DNA from: Nostoc piscinale CENA21
GTDB taxonomy: Bacteria > Cyanobacteriota > Cyanobacteriia > Cyanobacteriales > Nostocaceae
Assembly (NCBI RefSeq): GCF_001298445.1
Contig: NZ_CP012036.1
Span: 4,700,158-4,764,157, forward strand
Reading direction: 5' to 3'
Length of the DNA stretch: 64,000 bases
In this document: one piece after another, positions 20,150 to 27,507 of the stretch
How the letters are laid out: each line of letters starts with the position of its first letter
Numbering within the stretch: the stretch's first letter is position 1
Notes under the pieces: model-generated
What the model was told of the DNA's origin: nothing
The model's input: the letters and a program-made list of their open reading frames with translations, nothing else
The model's database searches: none
Translations under genes and position numbers: made by a program

Positions 20150-21433
20150 ATGATTTTTATGACTGAACTTTTACAACAAGTACGAGTAATTGATCCGGTT
20201 GCTGGCACTGACCAAATAGCAGATGTTTTGATAGCTGATGGTCATATTCAAGCTGTAGCTGCACAAATTTCGGAAATTGGTACTGATACTCAAGTTAGAG
20301 ACTGTCAGGGATTAGTTTTAGGAACTGGGTTAGTAGATTTATATAGTCACTCTGGCGAACCAGGGTTTGAAGACAGAGAAACTTTATCTTCTTTGTTGCA
20401 AGCGGCTGCGGCTGGCGGCTTTACCAGAATTGGAATTTTACCGGATACATCTCCAGCTATTGATCATCCGGCGCTGGTGGCGCAGTTGCAGAAGATGAGA
20501 AGCGCATCTCCCCTGCTCCCCTGCTCCTCTGCTCCCCTGCTTAATATTTGGGGTGCAGTTACTTTAGATGTGGCGGGAAAGCAGATGACGGAGTTGGCTG
20601 ATTTGGCGGCTGCGGGAGTGGTGGGTTTTACTGATAGTCATCCGTTGGATAATTTGGGGTTGGTGCGGCGAGTGCTGGAATATGTACAGCCGTTGGGTAA
20701 ACCTGTAGCTTTTTGGCCTTGCGATCGCCAGCTTACCTCTAATGGGGTCATGCGTGAAGGGGTAGATGCGTTGCGTTTTGGTTTACCACCAGTTCCTGCC
20801 AGTGCCGAAACAACTGCGATCGCCTCTTTGTTAGAATTAGTGGCGGCGACTGGTAATTTGCAAGTTCATATTATGCGTGTCTCTACGGCGCGGAGTGTGG
20901 AATTAATCGCGGCTGCTAAGGCTGCTGGTTTACCCATCACCGCCAGCACTACTTGGATGCACTTGTTATTGGACACTACATCTATTCAAAGTTACGATAC
21001 CAGTTTGCATTTAGCTCCGCCTTTGGGTAATCCTAGCGATTTAAAAGCTTTGCGTGAGGGTGTCCGCACGGGGGTAATTGATGCGATCGCGATCGACCAC
21101 GCAGCTTATACTTATGAAGAAAAAGTCCAGGCTTTTGCCGAAGCACCAGCAGGAGCAGTTGGTTTAGAATTAGCTCTACCTTTGTTGTGGCAAAATCTGG
21201 TGGTAACTGGAGAATTTACAGCTTTAGAATTGTGGCAAGCTTTAAGCACTAATCCCGCAAAATGTTTGGCACAGGAATTAAGTACATTGACGGCTAATCA
21301 AAAGGCTGAATTAACTTTGTTTGATCCTTCGCAAACATGGAAAATAGAAAGGAAAAATTTACATACACTTTCGAGTAATACACCTTGGTTGGGGCAAGAA
21401 TTACAAGGTAGGGTGTTACAAATTTGGTGTTGA
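20150..21433 (+). CDS. Dihydroorotase-like protein with degenerate active site
   Basis: 427 residues, full-length amidohydrolase/dihydroorotase fold: RDCQGLVLGTGLVDLYSHSG, FTRIGILPDTSPAIDHPAL, AAAGVVGFTDSHPL, VMREGVDALRFGLPP and LAPPLGNPSDLKAL. The catalytic features are mostly missing: the HxH metal motif reads YSH, the substrate-binding LREPG reads SGEPG, the HCED position reads PCDRQ, the HVCHVST position reads HIMRVST, and the final TDHAPH reads IDHAAY. It therefore resembles non-catalytic PyrC-prime proteins that scaffold aspartate transcarbamoylase, and may not make dihydroorotate. An in-frame CCCCTGCT tandem repeat (20507-20541) inserts ASPLLPCSSAPLLN. The more likely start is ATG 20159 (MTELLQQVRVIDP). 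Confidence 0.82.
   Translation: MIFMTELLQQVRVIDPVAGTDQIADVLIADGHIQAVAAQISEIGTDTQVRDCQGLVLGTGLVDLYSHSGEPGFEDRETLSSLLQAAAAGGFTRIGILPDTSPAIDHPALVAQLQKMRSASPLLPCSSAPLLNIWGAVTLDVAGKQMTELADLAAAGVVGFTDSHPLDNLGLVRRVLEYVQPLGKPVAFWPCDRQLTSNGVMREGVDALRFGLPPVPASAETTAIASLLELVAATGNLQVHIMRVSTARSVELIAAAKAAGLPITASTTWMHLLLDTTSIQSYDTSLHLAPPLGNPSDLKALREGVRTGVIDAIAIDHAAYTYEEKVQAFAEAPAGAVGLELALPLLWQNLVVTGEFTALELWQALSTNPAKCLAQELSTLTANQKAELTLFDPSQTWKIERKNLHTLSSNTPWLGQELQGRVLQIWC
20507..20541. repeat. CCCCTGCT tandem repeat inside a gene
   Basis: Four copies of CTCCCCTGCT/CTCCTCTGCT sit in frame between two conserved blocks of the dihydroorotase-like gene. Same class of short tandem repeat as in the gaps. Confidence 0.75.
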
Positions 21434-21736
21434 ATTAATTTTGGCAGTTTTGGCGATCGCGCGGATGGGTAGGTGTTTAAATAAACATCTCTCTTTTTTG
21501 TCCCTTTGTCTACCTTGTCTTCCTTGTTCACATACCAAACAGGACTGCTATACTCTAGACTTAACAACTTACACCACAATTAATTTTGAGCTTTTATAGA
21601 CGGAACTCCTTGAATTGTGTCTAAAAAATCAGCTCAAAAATCTTGAATTTTTTTAATGTGTATACAGAATATAAGAGAGACATTTTAGATGTTGTGCAGC
21701 GTTAATTAATATCACCAGATTTGTGGAGGTAAAGAA
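21434..21736. other. Intergenic region before the precursor-peptide cluster
   Basis: No ORF with family character. TTTGTCCCTTTGTCTACCTT lies near 21495 (a short repeat). The last bases carry TTGTGGAGGTAAAGAA, a strong ribosome site for the first small gene. An AT-rich stretch near 21650-21700 should contain its promoter. Confidence 0.45.
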
Positions 21737-22021
21737 ATGGCAAGGATAACTATCTCAGACCTTTATCCTAGTAGTGATGAACAGTATATTACTGAACTAA
21801 CTGCTGGAGAAGCCACAAAGGTGGAAGCAGGTGCAAGCTCAAGTTTTATCACAATTGACACGAACGACCTCATAAAAACGCAGCAAAATATTAATAGTAT
21901 TCTGCGGGATGTGTCAGTAGAACTAGAACAAACAATTTCTAACTTGCAACAACAACAACAACAACCTAACAACCGCTATGGTCAAAGATCACGGTATGGA
22001 GGTTACTACACTGATTATTGA
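21737..22021 (+). CDS. Putative secreted peptide precursor, divergent member 1
   Basis: 94 residues, no Cys. The N-terminus MARITISDLYPSSDEQYITE resembles the leader of the downstream precursors (MANITLSELNAAGSQLF) and of known cyanobacterial double-glycine precursors. EAGASSS near residue 32 could be the peptidase junction. The rest has a coiled amphipathic stretch, a Gln run, then a basic Tyr/Gly tail (RYGQRSRYGGYYTDY). It has a strong GGAGG ribosome site at 21725. It lacks the YAIQHVYGIAKSF tail of the others, so it may be a different product or a helper peptide. Confidence 0.6.
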   Translation: MARITISDLYPSSDEQYITELTAGEATKVEAGASSSFITIDTNDLIKTQQNINSILRDVSVELEQTISNLQQQQQQPNNRYGQRSRYGGYYTDY

Positions 22022-22251
22022 TTTTGGGTGAATTGATATCAACATGCTAGTAGCTCATTTATTCTTGATGATCGTGTGCTATGACTTGTATTAGTCTGAA
22101 AGCGCACGATTTTCTGTTTCAATAATTAGCGCATTGATAAAAAATTGATAGACTTACAGCGTATTGTGGGTAAATGAAGCACAAGCTTAAAACCCAAAAT
22201 CATGTAGAGATGTTACATATAAAGTCTCTATAAATATACAAACTGCTGTAT

Positions 22252-22286
22252 ATCCCCAACTTATTTGATAAGTTGGGGATTTTTTG
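22252..22286 (+). terminator. Rho-independent terminator
   Basis: ATCCCCAACTTAT (22252-22264) pairs perfectly with ATAAGTTGGGGAT (22268-22280) across TTG, and is followed by a T run. It is 230 bp after the first small gene and likely ends its transcript, separating it from the tandem array. Confidence 0.85.
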
Positions 22287-22606
22287 TTGATAAATCATTT
22301 ACTACCATTCTAAGCAGGTTTTAATTATTTATCGAAATATAATTCAAGAGCAATACAGCAGGCTTTAGCATTTATAATTTTTGAATTATGACTTGCTATG
22401 CAAATTATTCCTATTTCAGACAAGCCAATATATCTCACTAATATTCTTAATAGACGTAAGACATTTATTTATGTCTTTTGAATGGCATTTTCAGCGTTGA
22501 CTTTTACAGTTTGCCTAAATAAAAATGGCAGTAACAGTTAAGCCAAACAAAGCTTAATTGCCTGCAAAAACTACTTGACGACAAGCAACTGTATTAGGAG
22601 TAAATA

Positions 22607-22858
22607 ATGGCTAATATCACTCTTTCGGAATTAAATGCTGCTGGTTCTCAATTGTTCCAAGATTCCGAAAGCTTTTTGAATGACCTCAGCGATGTTGATG
22701 CGATCGCTGGTGGTTCTGGCTATGGCTATGGCTATGGTTACGACGGCTTTGGATTAAATAAGTTGATTGAAGGATTTGTTGATGTTTATGCTATTCAACA
22801 TGTCTATGGCATAGCTAAATCCTTCAGCCACGGCGGCTACGGTGTCTCCGCCTATTAA
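22607..22858 (+). CDS. RiPP-like precursor peptide A1
   Basis: 83 residues, Cys-free. Leader MANITLSELNAAGSQLFQDS continues ESFLNDLSDVDAIAGG, a double-glycine junction for a C39 peptidase. The candidate core begins SGYGYGYGYDGFGLNK and ends with the array-wide tail FVDVYAIQHVYGIAKSFS and HGGYGVSAY. Preceded by TTAGGAGTAAATA. First of four near-identical tandem units of 350-390 bp. Its Gly/Tyr middle differs sharply from the Asn/Ser middle of the next three, while leader and tail are almost unchanged. Confidence 0.8.
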   Translation: MANITLSELNAAGSQLFQDSESFLNDLSDVDAIAGGSGYGYGYGYDGFGLNKLIEGFVDVYAIQHVYGIAKSFSHGGYGVSAY

Positions 22859-22864
22859 TAGCTT

Positions 22865-22943
22865 TGTAATTTACTACTAAGCTATCTTTCTGTAATTTAC
22901 TACTAAGCTATCTTTCGCATTATAGTTAAGCGAAAGATAGCTT
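22865..22943 (+). repeat. Intercistronic direct repeat plus hairpin, copy 1
   Basis: GTAATTTACTACTAAGCTAT occurs twice (from 22866 and from 22892). The second copy runs into AAGCTATCTTTCGC (22905-22918), which pairs perfectly over 14 bp with GCGAAAGATAGCTT (22930-22943). No T run follows, so RNA stabilisation or processing between precursor genes is as likely as termination. Confidence 0.75.
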
Positions 22944-22993
22944 AAATCCCGGCACAAATTATCAAATGTCAGTAAGCTTTTGAGGATAAAATC

Positions 22994-23251
22994 ATGGCAA
23001 ATATCACTCTTTCGGAATTAAATGCTGCTGGTTCTCAATTGTTCCAAGATTCTGAAAGCTTTCTCAATGAACTAAGCGAAGTTGATGCGATCGCTACACA
23101 TGGTGCTGATAGTAACTCTAATAGTTATATTAGCGACTTTTACGGATTCAATAAATTGATTGAAGGATTTGTTGATGTTTATGCTATTCAACATGTCTAT
23201 GGCATAGCTAAATCCTTCAGCCACGGCGGCTACAGTAACTCTGCCTACTAA
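22994..23251 (+). CDS. RiPP-like precursor peptide A2
   Basis: 85 residues, Cys-free. The leader is as in A1 with ELSEVDAIATHGADSN; the junction reads HGA rather than GG. The middle is Asn/Ser-rich (ADSNSNSYISDFYG), then NKLIEGFVDVYAIQHVYGIA and KSFSHGGYSNSAY. Ribosome site TTTGAGGATAAAATC. Nearly identical to A3 and A4, indicating recent tandem duplication. Confidence 0.8.
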   Translation: MANITLSELNAAGSQLFQDSESFLNELSEVDAIATHGADSNSNSYISDFYGFNKLIEGFVDVYAIQHVYGIAKSFSHGGYSNSAY

Positions 23252-23271
23252 TAGCGTTGTAATTTACTACT

Positions 23272-23310
23272 AAGCTATCTTTCGCATTATAGTTAAGCGA
23301 AAGATAGCTT
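23272..23310 (+). repeat. Intercistronic hairpin, copy 2
   Basis: AAGCTATCTTTCGC (23272-23285) pairs with GCGAAAGATAGCTT (23297-23310), identical to copy 1, in the same place relative to the next start codon. Confidence 0.75.
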
Positions 23311-23360
23311 AAATCCCGGCACAAATTATCAAATGTCAGCAAGCTTTTGAGGATAAAATC

Positions 23361-23618
23361 ATGGCAAATATCACTCTTTCAGAATTAAATGCTGCTGGTT
23401 CTCAATTGTTCCAAGATTCTGAAAGCTTTCTCAATGAACTAAGCGAAGTTGATGCGATCGCTACACATGGTGCTGATAGTAACTCCAATAGTTATGTTAG
23501 CGACTTTTACGGATTCAATAAATTGATTGAAGGATTTGTTGGTGTCTATGCTATCCAACATATCTATGGCATAGCTAAATCCTTCAGCCACGGTGGCAAC
23601 TATATCTCTGCTGCCTAG
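23361..23618 (+). CDS. RiPP-like precursor peptide A3
   Basis: 85 residues, Cys-free. Differs from A2 by a few substitutions (YVSDFYG; GFVGVYAIQHIYGIAKS) and a different end (HGGNYISAA). Same ribosome site and leader. The conserved IAKSFS is retained. Confidence 0.8.
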   Translation: MANITLSELNAAGSQLFQDSESFLNELSEVDAIATHGADSNSNSYVSDFYGFNKLIEGFVGVYAIQHIYGIAKSFSHGGNYISAA

Positions 23619-23641
23619 TAATAGCTTTGTAATTTACTACT

Positions 23642-23675
23642 AAGCTATCTTTCTCTCTTATGTGAAAGATAGCTT
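23642..23675 (+). repeat. Intercistronic hairpin, copy 3
   Basis: AAGCTATCTTTC (23642-23653) pairs with GAAAGATAGCTT (23664-23675). The stem is 2 bp shorter and the loop differs from copies 1 and 2, but the base of the stem is identical. Confidence 0.75.
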
Positions 23676-23713
23676 AAATCCCAGCACAAATTATCGCTTT
23701 TGAGGATAAAATC

Positions 23714-23959
23714 ATGGCGAATATCACTCTTTCAGAATTAAATGCTGTTGGTTCTCAATTGTTCCAAGATTCTGAAAGCTTTCTCAATGAACTAAGCGAA
23801 GTTGATGCGATCGCTGCACATGGTGCTGATAGTAACTCCAATAGTTATATTAGCGACTTTTACGGATTCAATAAATTGATTGAAGGATTTGTTGATGTCT
23901 ATGCTATTCAACATGTCTATGGCATAGCTAAATCCTTCAGCCACGGCGGCTACTACTAA
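23714..23959 (+). CDS. RiPP-like precursor peptide A4
   Basis: 81 residues, Cys-free. Leader MANITLSELNAVGSQLF, junction DAIAAHGADSN, tail FVDVYAIQHVYGIAKSFS then HGGYY. Last of the near-identical units. It is followed by a different hairpin at 24005-24051. Confidence 0.8.
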   Translation: MANITLSELNAVGSQLFQDSESFLNELSEVDAIAAHGADSNSNSYISDFYGFNKLIEGFVDVYAIQHVYGIAKSFSHGGYY

Positions 23960-24004
23960 TAGCTTTGTAGTTAAATACTAATTCTCTGTAAAAATGTAAT
24001 GTAT

Positions 24005-24051
24005 CAGCCTGCATTTGATACTATCAGGTATTCATGTAGGTATGCAGGCTG
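24005..24051 (+). terminator. Hairpin after fourth precursor gene
   Basis: CAGCCTGCAT (24005-24014) pairs with ATGCAGGCTG (24042-24051). A weak T-rich stretch follows (TATTTCTCC). It may end or attenuate the upstream array transcript. Confidence 0.45.
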
Positions 24052-24190
24052 TATTTCTCCAACTGAAGGCTGAAATAAAATACCACATCACAGAGAATTA
24101 ATATGAGTCAGCACTCTAACAATGAAGTGCAGTTCAGCTTCATTACCTAAAAATAAACCTGATTCCAACCAAGTCTTTGAGGACAAAATT

Positions 24191-24448
24191 ATGGCTAATA
24201 TCACTCTTTCGGAACTAAATGTTGCTGGTTCTCAACTATTCCACGATTCTGAAAGCTTTCTTAATGATTTGAGTGATGTTGACATGAGTGCTGCATACGG
24301 TGGAAATAACCCTAATTCTTATGACTACGGTTATGGCTCTGATTCCTATATCAGTGTATTTAATAAACTGATTGAGGGATTTGTGGATGTCTATGCTATT
24401 CAGCATATTTTTAGCCTAGCTAAATCATTTAGTAAGTCTGATTACTAA
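24191..24448 (+). CDS. RiPP-like precursor peptide A5, divergent
   Basis: Start chosen at ATG 24191, after TTTGAGGACAAAATT as in A2-A4, rather than the in-frame ATG at 24122. 85 residues, Cys-free: MANITLSELNVAGSQLFHDS, junction MSAAYGG, middle NNPNSYDYGYGSDSYISV, tail NKLIEGFVDVYAIQHIFSLA then KSFSKSDY. It combines the Gly/Tyr character of A1 and the Asn/Ser character of A2-A4, and its end is charged. Confidence 0.78.
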   Translation: MANITLSELNVAGSQLFHDSESFLNDLSDVDMSAAYGGNNPNSYDYGYGSDSYISVFNKLIEGFVDVYAIQHIFSLAKSFSKSDY

Positions 24449-24545
24449 TAAGTTTATTTTACTACTCTGCTAGATGGCTCTCATGGATTGGAACGTAAAA
24501 ATCAAATCCAAGAGAGTCAGCTATATCTGTTCTGGGAATGATGAA

Positions 24546-24791
24546 ATGGCCAAGATTATCATTACTGATTTAAGTCCTCTTGACTTAGACAGCTACCTGA
24601 CTGAAGTAAATGAACTAGATTCTCTATTTATATATGGTGGGGAATCGGAATTGCAGCAACTTCTGAATTTTGCTTATATATTCTTGAATTTTGTCCTATC
24701 TACTTATGCAATCTACAGTATTTCATCAATAGCAAAATCCTTCAAAATTCCTCATCCTAAATCTACCTATTCGGTGTTTAAGTTATTTTAA
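24546..24791 (+). CDS. RiPP-like precursor peptide A6, most divergent
   Basis: Start chosen at ATG 24546 (MAKIIITDLSPLDLDSYLTE) because it aligns with the other leaders; the frame is open from 24474. 81 residues, Cys-free. VNELDSLFIYGGES gives a double-glycine junction. The core is hydrophobic (LLNFAYIFLNFVLSTYAIYS) and keeps the family signature as SISSIAKSFK before KIPHPKSTYSVFKLF. It sits 75 bp ahead of the kinase gene, so it may be its dedicated substrate. Confidence 0.65.
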   Translation: MAKIIITDLSPLDLDSYLTEVNELDSLFIYGGESELQQLLNFAYIFLNFVLSTYAIYSISSIAKSFKIPHPKSTYSVFKLF

Positions 24792-24866
24792 TTGTTGCAT
24801 CACAATTGAGACGGTGATCATAGAAATCATAGTTAATCTTTGCAAAAACTCTCCACATCTAAGACT

Positions 24867-26045
24867 ATGGCATTTTTATTAAGCTCTCAAAATGTATTGG
24901 AATACTTGCTTACAGTTGGACTTTGTTCTCAAGCAGAACAGTCATTAACAAAGATTGAGTTAAAACCAGCGAAAAACTTTAACTTGTTAGTGACTTTACC
25001 CGATAATCGGCAACTTTTAGTGAAACAAGAGCGCCTGAATCGAGAAGGAAAAACGGCTGGAGAATTTGTTGACGAATGGAGAGTGCATCAGTTCTTACAA
25101 ACTTTTCCAGAAATTAATCATCTTCACGCTTATTGTTCAGAAGCGGTGCATTTTGATGGAGAAAATTCCATCATTGCTTTTAATTATTTGACTAACTATC
25201 GAGATTTGGCTGATTTCTATCTCAAAGAAAATGTCTTTCCTACTGAGATTGCGAAAGTGATTGGTGCAACTTTGGCATCACTTCATCGTGCTACAATTGA
25301 CCATCCAGAATATGAAGCATTCTTTCAAAAAACCGAGCAAGTATCGCCACTCAAAAATCCCAATCTAAATTTAGGACTAGATAGAATTACCCCAGAAATT
25401 TTTGGCATAGTTCCAAGTGAGGGATTGAAATTTTTTGCCTTATATCAACGTTACGATAGTTTGGGGCAGGCGATCGCAGAATTGAGCCGTTCTTACACCC
25501 GCTATTGTCTGACTCATCATGACCTAAAACTGAACAATCTACTTTTATCTTTAAATTGGGAAGAAGCTGTTGCAAATAACTCTTTCGCTGGTGAAAGTAT
25601 AATTCGTTTGATTGACTGGGAACGCGGAGCTTGGGGAGATCCAGCTCATGATTTAGGAATGCTGATTTCCAGCTATTTGCAATTTTGGTTGTATAGTATG
25701 ACAACTAGTAAGTCAATGGCTATTGAAGAGTCATTACGCCTTGCTACAACACCCTTAGAATTACTTCAGCCTTCGATTGCGGCGCTGATGTCAACTTATT
25801 TAGCTTATTTCCCAGAAATTTTGCAGCGTCGTCCAGATTTCTTAGAAAGAGTTGTGCAATTTTGCGGTTTAGCTTTAATTATCGCCATTCAAGCCGGACT
25901 CCAGCATGAAAAAACTTTTGGAAATGTTGGAATTTGTATGCTACAAGTCGCTAAGAGTTTGCTATGTAGTCCCCAAGCATCAATGAAAACAATTTTTGGT
26001 GTAGAAGCTTTAGAACTTTTACCGTCAAGCATATATCAGAATTAG
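24867..26045 (+). CDS. APH-fold phosphotransferase, likely RiPP Ser/Thr kinase (LxmK/TvaC-like)
   Basis: About 392 residues from ATG 24867 (MAFLLSSQNVLEYLLTVGLC); an upstream TTG at 24840 is possible. It has the aminoglycoside phosphotransferase fold with intact catalytic parts: nucleotide Lys in LLVKQERL, catalytic loop CLTHHDLKLNNLLL and metal-binding LIDWERGAWGDPAHDLG. On its own it could be any small-molecule kinase. Being directly between a precursor array and a HopA1-type gene, it matches the kinase half of class V lanthipeptide and thioamitide dehydratases, which phosphorylate Ser/Thr of a precursor before elimination. The role is inferred from context; the fold is firm. Confidence 0.8.
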   Translation: MAFLLSSQNVLEYLLTVGLCSQAEQSLTKIELKPAKNFNLLVTLPDNRQLLVKQERLNREGKTAGEFVDEWRVHQFLQTFPEINHLHAYCSEAVHFDGENSIIAFNYLTNYRDLADFYLKENVFPTEIAKVIGATLASLHRATIDHPEYEAFFQKTEQVSPLKNPNLNLGLDRITPEIFGIVPSEGLKFFALYQRYDSLGQAIAELSRSYTRYCLTHHDLKLNNLLLSLNWEEAVANNSFAGESIIRLIDWERGAWGDPAHDLGMLISSYLQFWLYSMTTSKSMAIEESLRLATTPLELLQPSIAALMSTYLAYFPEILQRRPDFLERVVQFCGLALIIAIQAGLQHEKTFGNVGICMLQVAKSLLCSPQASMKTIFGVEALELLPSSIYQN

Positions 26046-26064
26046 CCATCTCTAGAGAAATAAG

Positions 26065-26185
26065 GGAAGTTGGGAGTAGGGAGTGGGGAGTAGGTTAAAT
26101 ACTTTTTTGATTCATGGTTGTAAACTTCTTCATCAAAACTGCTTCCTAACTCCCGAATTCTGACTTCTGAATTCTTCAATTACAG
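26065..26185. repeat. Short tandem repeats between kinase and HopA1 genes
   Basis: GGGAAGTTGGGAGTAGGGAG at the start and CTAACTCCCGAATTCTGACT at the end are inverted with respect to each other and can form a long weak hairpin. The last bases give AGGTAAGCTTTT as ribosome site for the next gene. Confidence 0.6.
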
Positions 26186-26195
26186 GTAAGCTTTT

Positions 26196-27302
26196 ATGCA
26201 AATGCTAGATTCCGTCGCCACTCAACTTGCAGAAATGCCTGAGTCATTGCAGACATCGCTACAAGATATTATTTCTCAGATTGAAATTGAGTCTGATTAT
26301 TGTATTAAGCATCCAAATTACAAACCATTGCAACTGCCAGAATCAGCAATTTCCCGCTTTCAGCAATTACCTGCGACGTTAAAAAAGAAATTCTTGAGTA
26401 TGCAATTGCGAGGTTTTCTTTATGGCATTTATTACAATGGCTCTTTAAAAAGTTCTCTGGCTGCTAATACAGAGACTAACACTGTAGCTTTAAATCAGAA
26501 TTTGGAAAATAATACTTTGCTTGGTGTGGATGTGGCTTTTTACGATCGCCTACACGAAAGCAATCAAGGCGATGGCTATTGGTATTACAATTGGCAGGTA
26601 GTCAAAGAAAACCTTGATCATACTTTGGCAGTTCAAAAAGATGGTTTAACTCTGCATATTGAACGCAGTCGTCATTTATTACCCCAGCATCAATCTGCTA
26701 CTGTGGGTAAGTATGTTGCAATCAAAATGCCTAAAAATTTGGTACAGAATGGATTTTATATGGCGGTGGCGAACGCTGGAACTGCCACAAATCGAGAAAG
26801 ATTGGTGCGTGTTTACTTTAATGTCACTCCCGAAGGTGCGGTTGCAGTTATGCAGACTTTGACTACGCAACTCAATTTTCTAGAGATTCCTTTCTCATTG
26901 AAAGCCTTATACAATCCTTCCGATTACGAACGTTACGATTCCGCAGTATTTTACTTTGATAAAAAAGATTATGAGGCAGTTCATCCAGTGTTAGAGAGGG
27001 TGTATGTCGAATGTCAGTCTTATTTTCAACCGGAAGTACCTTTATTTACTAAGTTTATGGCACCGGGGTTAGCGATCGCAGAAGAACCAAACCGCAGATT
27101 TGCTGAACAAGAAAGTTTTGGGACACATCGTTGTCAAATTATCGCTAATGGTTTGCTGGATGCTTGGGAGCAAGGTGATGAAACACCAGCCCATCGCCTC
27201 ACAGCAATTCTCGAACAATTTTCCCTATTCCAAGTGGAATTACAACGCCCTTATTTAAATGCTAATTCTGCGGATATATATACACCTTTCTCTTTAGCGT
27301 AA
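26196..27302 (+). CDS. HopA1-family protein, likely phospho-Ser/Thr lyase (LxmY/TvaD-like)
   Basis: 368 residues. The C-terminal two-thirds match the type III effector HopA1 family: RLVRVYFNVTPEGAVAVMQ, EIPFSLKALYNPSDYERYDS, VPLFTKFMAPGLAIAEEP and ESFGTHRCQIIANGLLDAW. The N-terminal 100 residues are helical. In class V lanthipeptides and thioamitides, HopA1-like proteins work with an APH-type kinase and remove phosphate from precursor Ser/Thr, leaving dehydroalanine or dehydrobutyrine. It follows the kinase on the same strand, supporting that pairing. No third component (LxmX) or Cys decarboxylase is visible, and the nearby precursors have no Cys. Family call firm, reaction inferred. Confidence 0.82.
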   Translation: MQMLDSVATQLAEMPESLQTSLQDIISQIEIESDYCIKHPNYKPLQLPESAISRFQQLPATLKKKFLSMQLRGFLYGIYYNGSLKSSLAANTETNTVALNQNLENNTLLGVDVAFYDRLHESNQGDGYWYYNWQVVKENLDHTLAVQKDGLTLHIERSRHLLPQHQSATVGKYVAIKMPKNLVQNGFYMAVANAGTATNRERLVRVYFNVTPEGAVAVMQTLTTQLNFLEIPFSLKALYNPSDYERYDSAVFYFDKKDYEAVHPVLERVYVECQSYFQPEVPLFTKFMAPGLAIAEEPNRRFAEQESFGTHRCQIIANGLLDAWEQGDETPAHRLTAILEQFSLFQVELQRPYLNANSADIYTPFSLA

Positions 27303-27339
27303 TTCTAAGATGATGTCTGAGAAAAATTAAATATTTCTC

Positions 27340-27403
27340 TAGATCCCCCCTAGCCTTAAAAAGGGGGTAATTTTCTTCAAGCCCCCCTTTTTAGGAGGAT
27401 CTA
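27340..27403. repeat. GATCCCCCC/AAAAAGGGGG dispersed inverted repeat
   Basis: TAGATCCCCCCTAGCC and GGAGGATCTA frame an inner pair CTTAAAAAGGGGG / CCCCCCTTTTTAG. This is the nested palindromic element common in Nostoc gaps; a longer copy lies at 44670-44755. Confidence 0.7.
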
Positions 27404-27461
27404 TTATTCTTAAATACAACACCAGAAAGTTTTCATACATCCTCTAATAACACTCTTCAAG

Positions 27462-27494
27462 AAATCCCCGAATTCTTTGAAAACTCGGGGATTT
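27462..27494. terminator. Bidirectional terminator between convergent operons
   Basis: AAATCCCCGA (27462-27471) pairs perfectly with TCGGGGATTT (27485-27494), with A/T-rich flanks on both sides. It lies between the ends of the HopA1 gene (+) and the isomerase gene (-), so it can serve both. Confidence 0.75.
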
Positions 27495-27507
27495 AAAAAT
27501 TTCATAA

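Noticed and set aside
22607..27302. Calling the locus a class V lanthipeptide cluster
   Set aside because: The kinase/HopA1 pair fits, but none of the precursor peptides contains Cys, so lanthionine cannot form. Only the dehydration step is supported.
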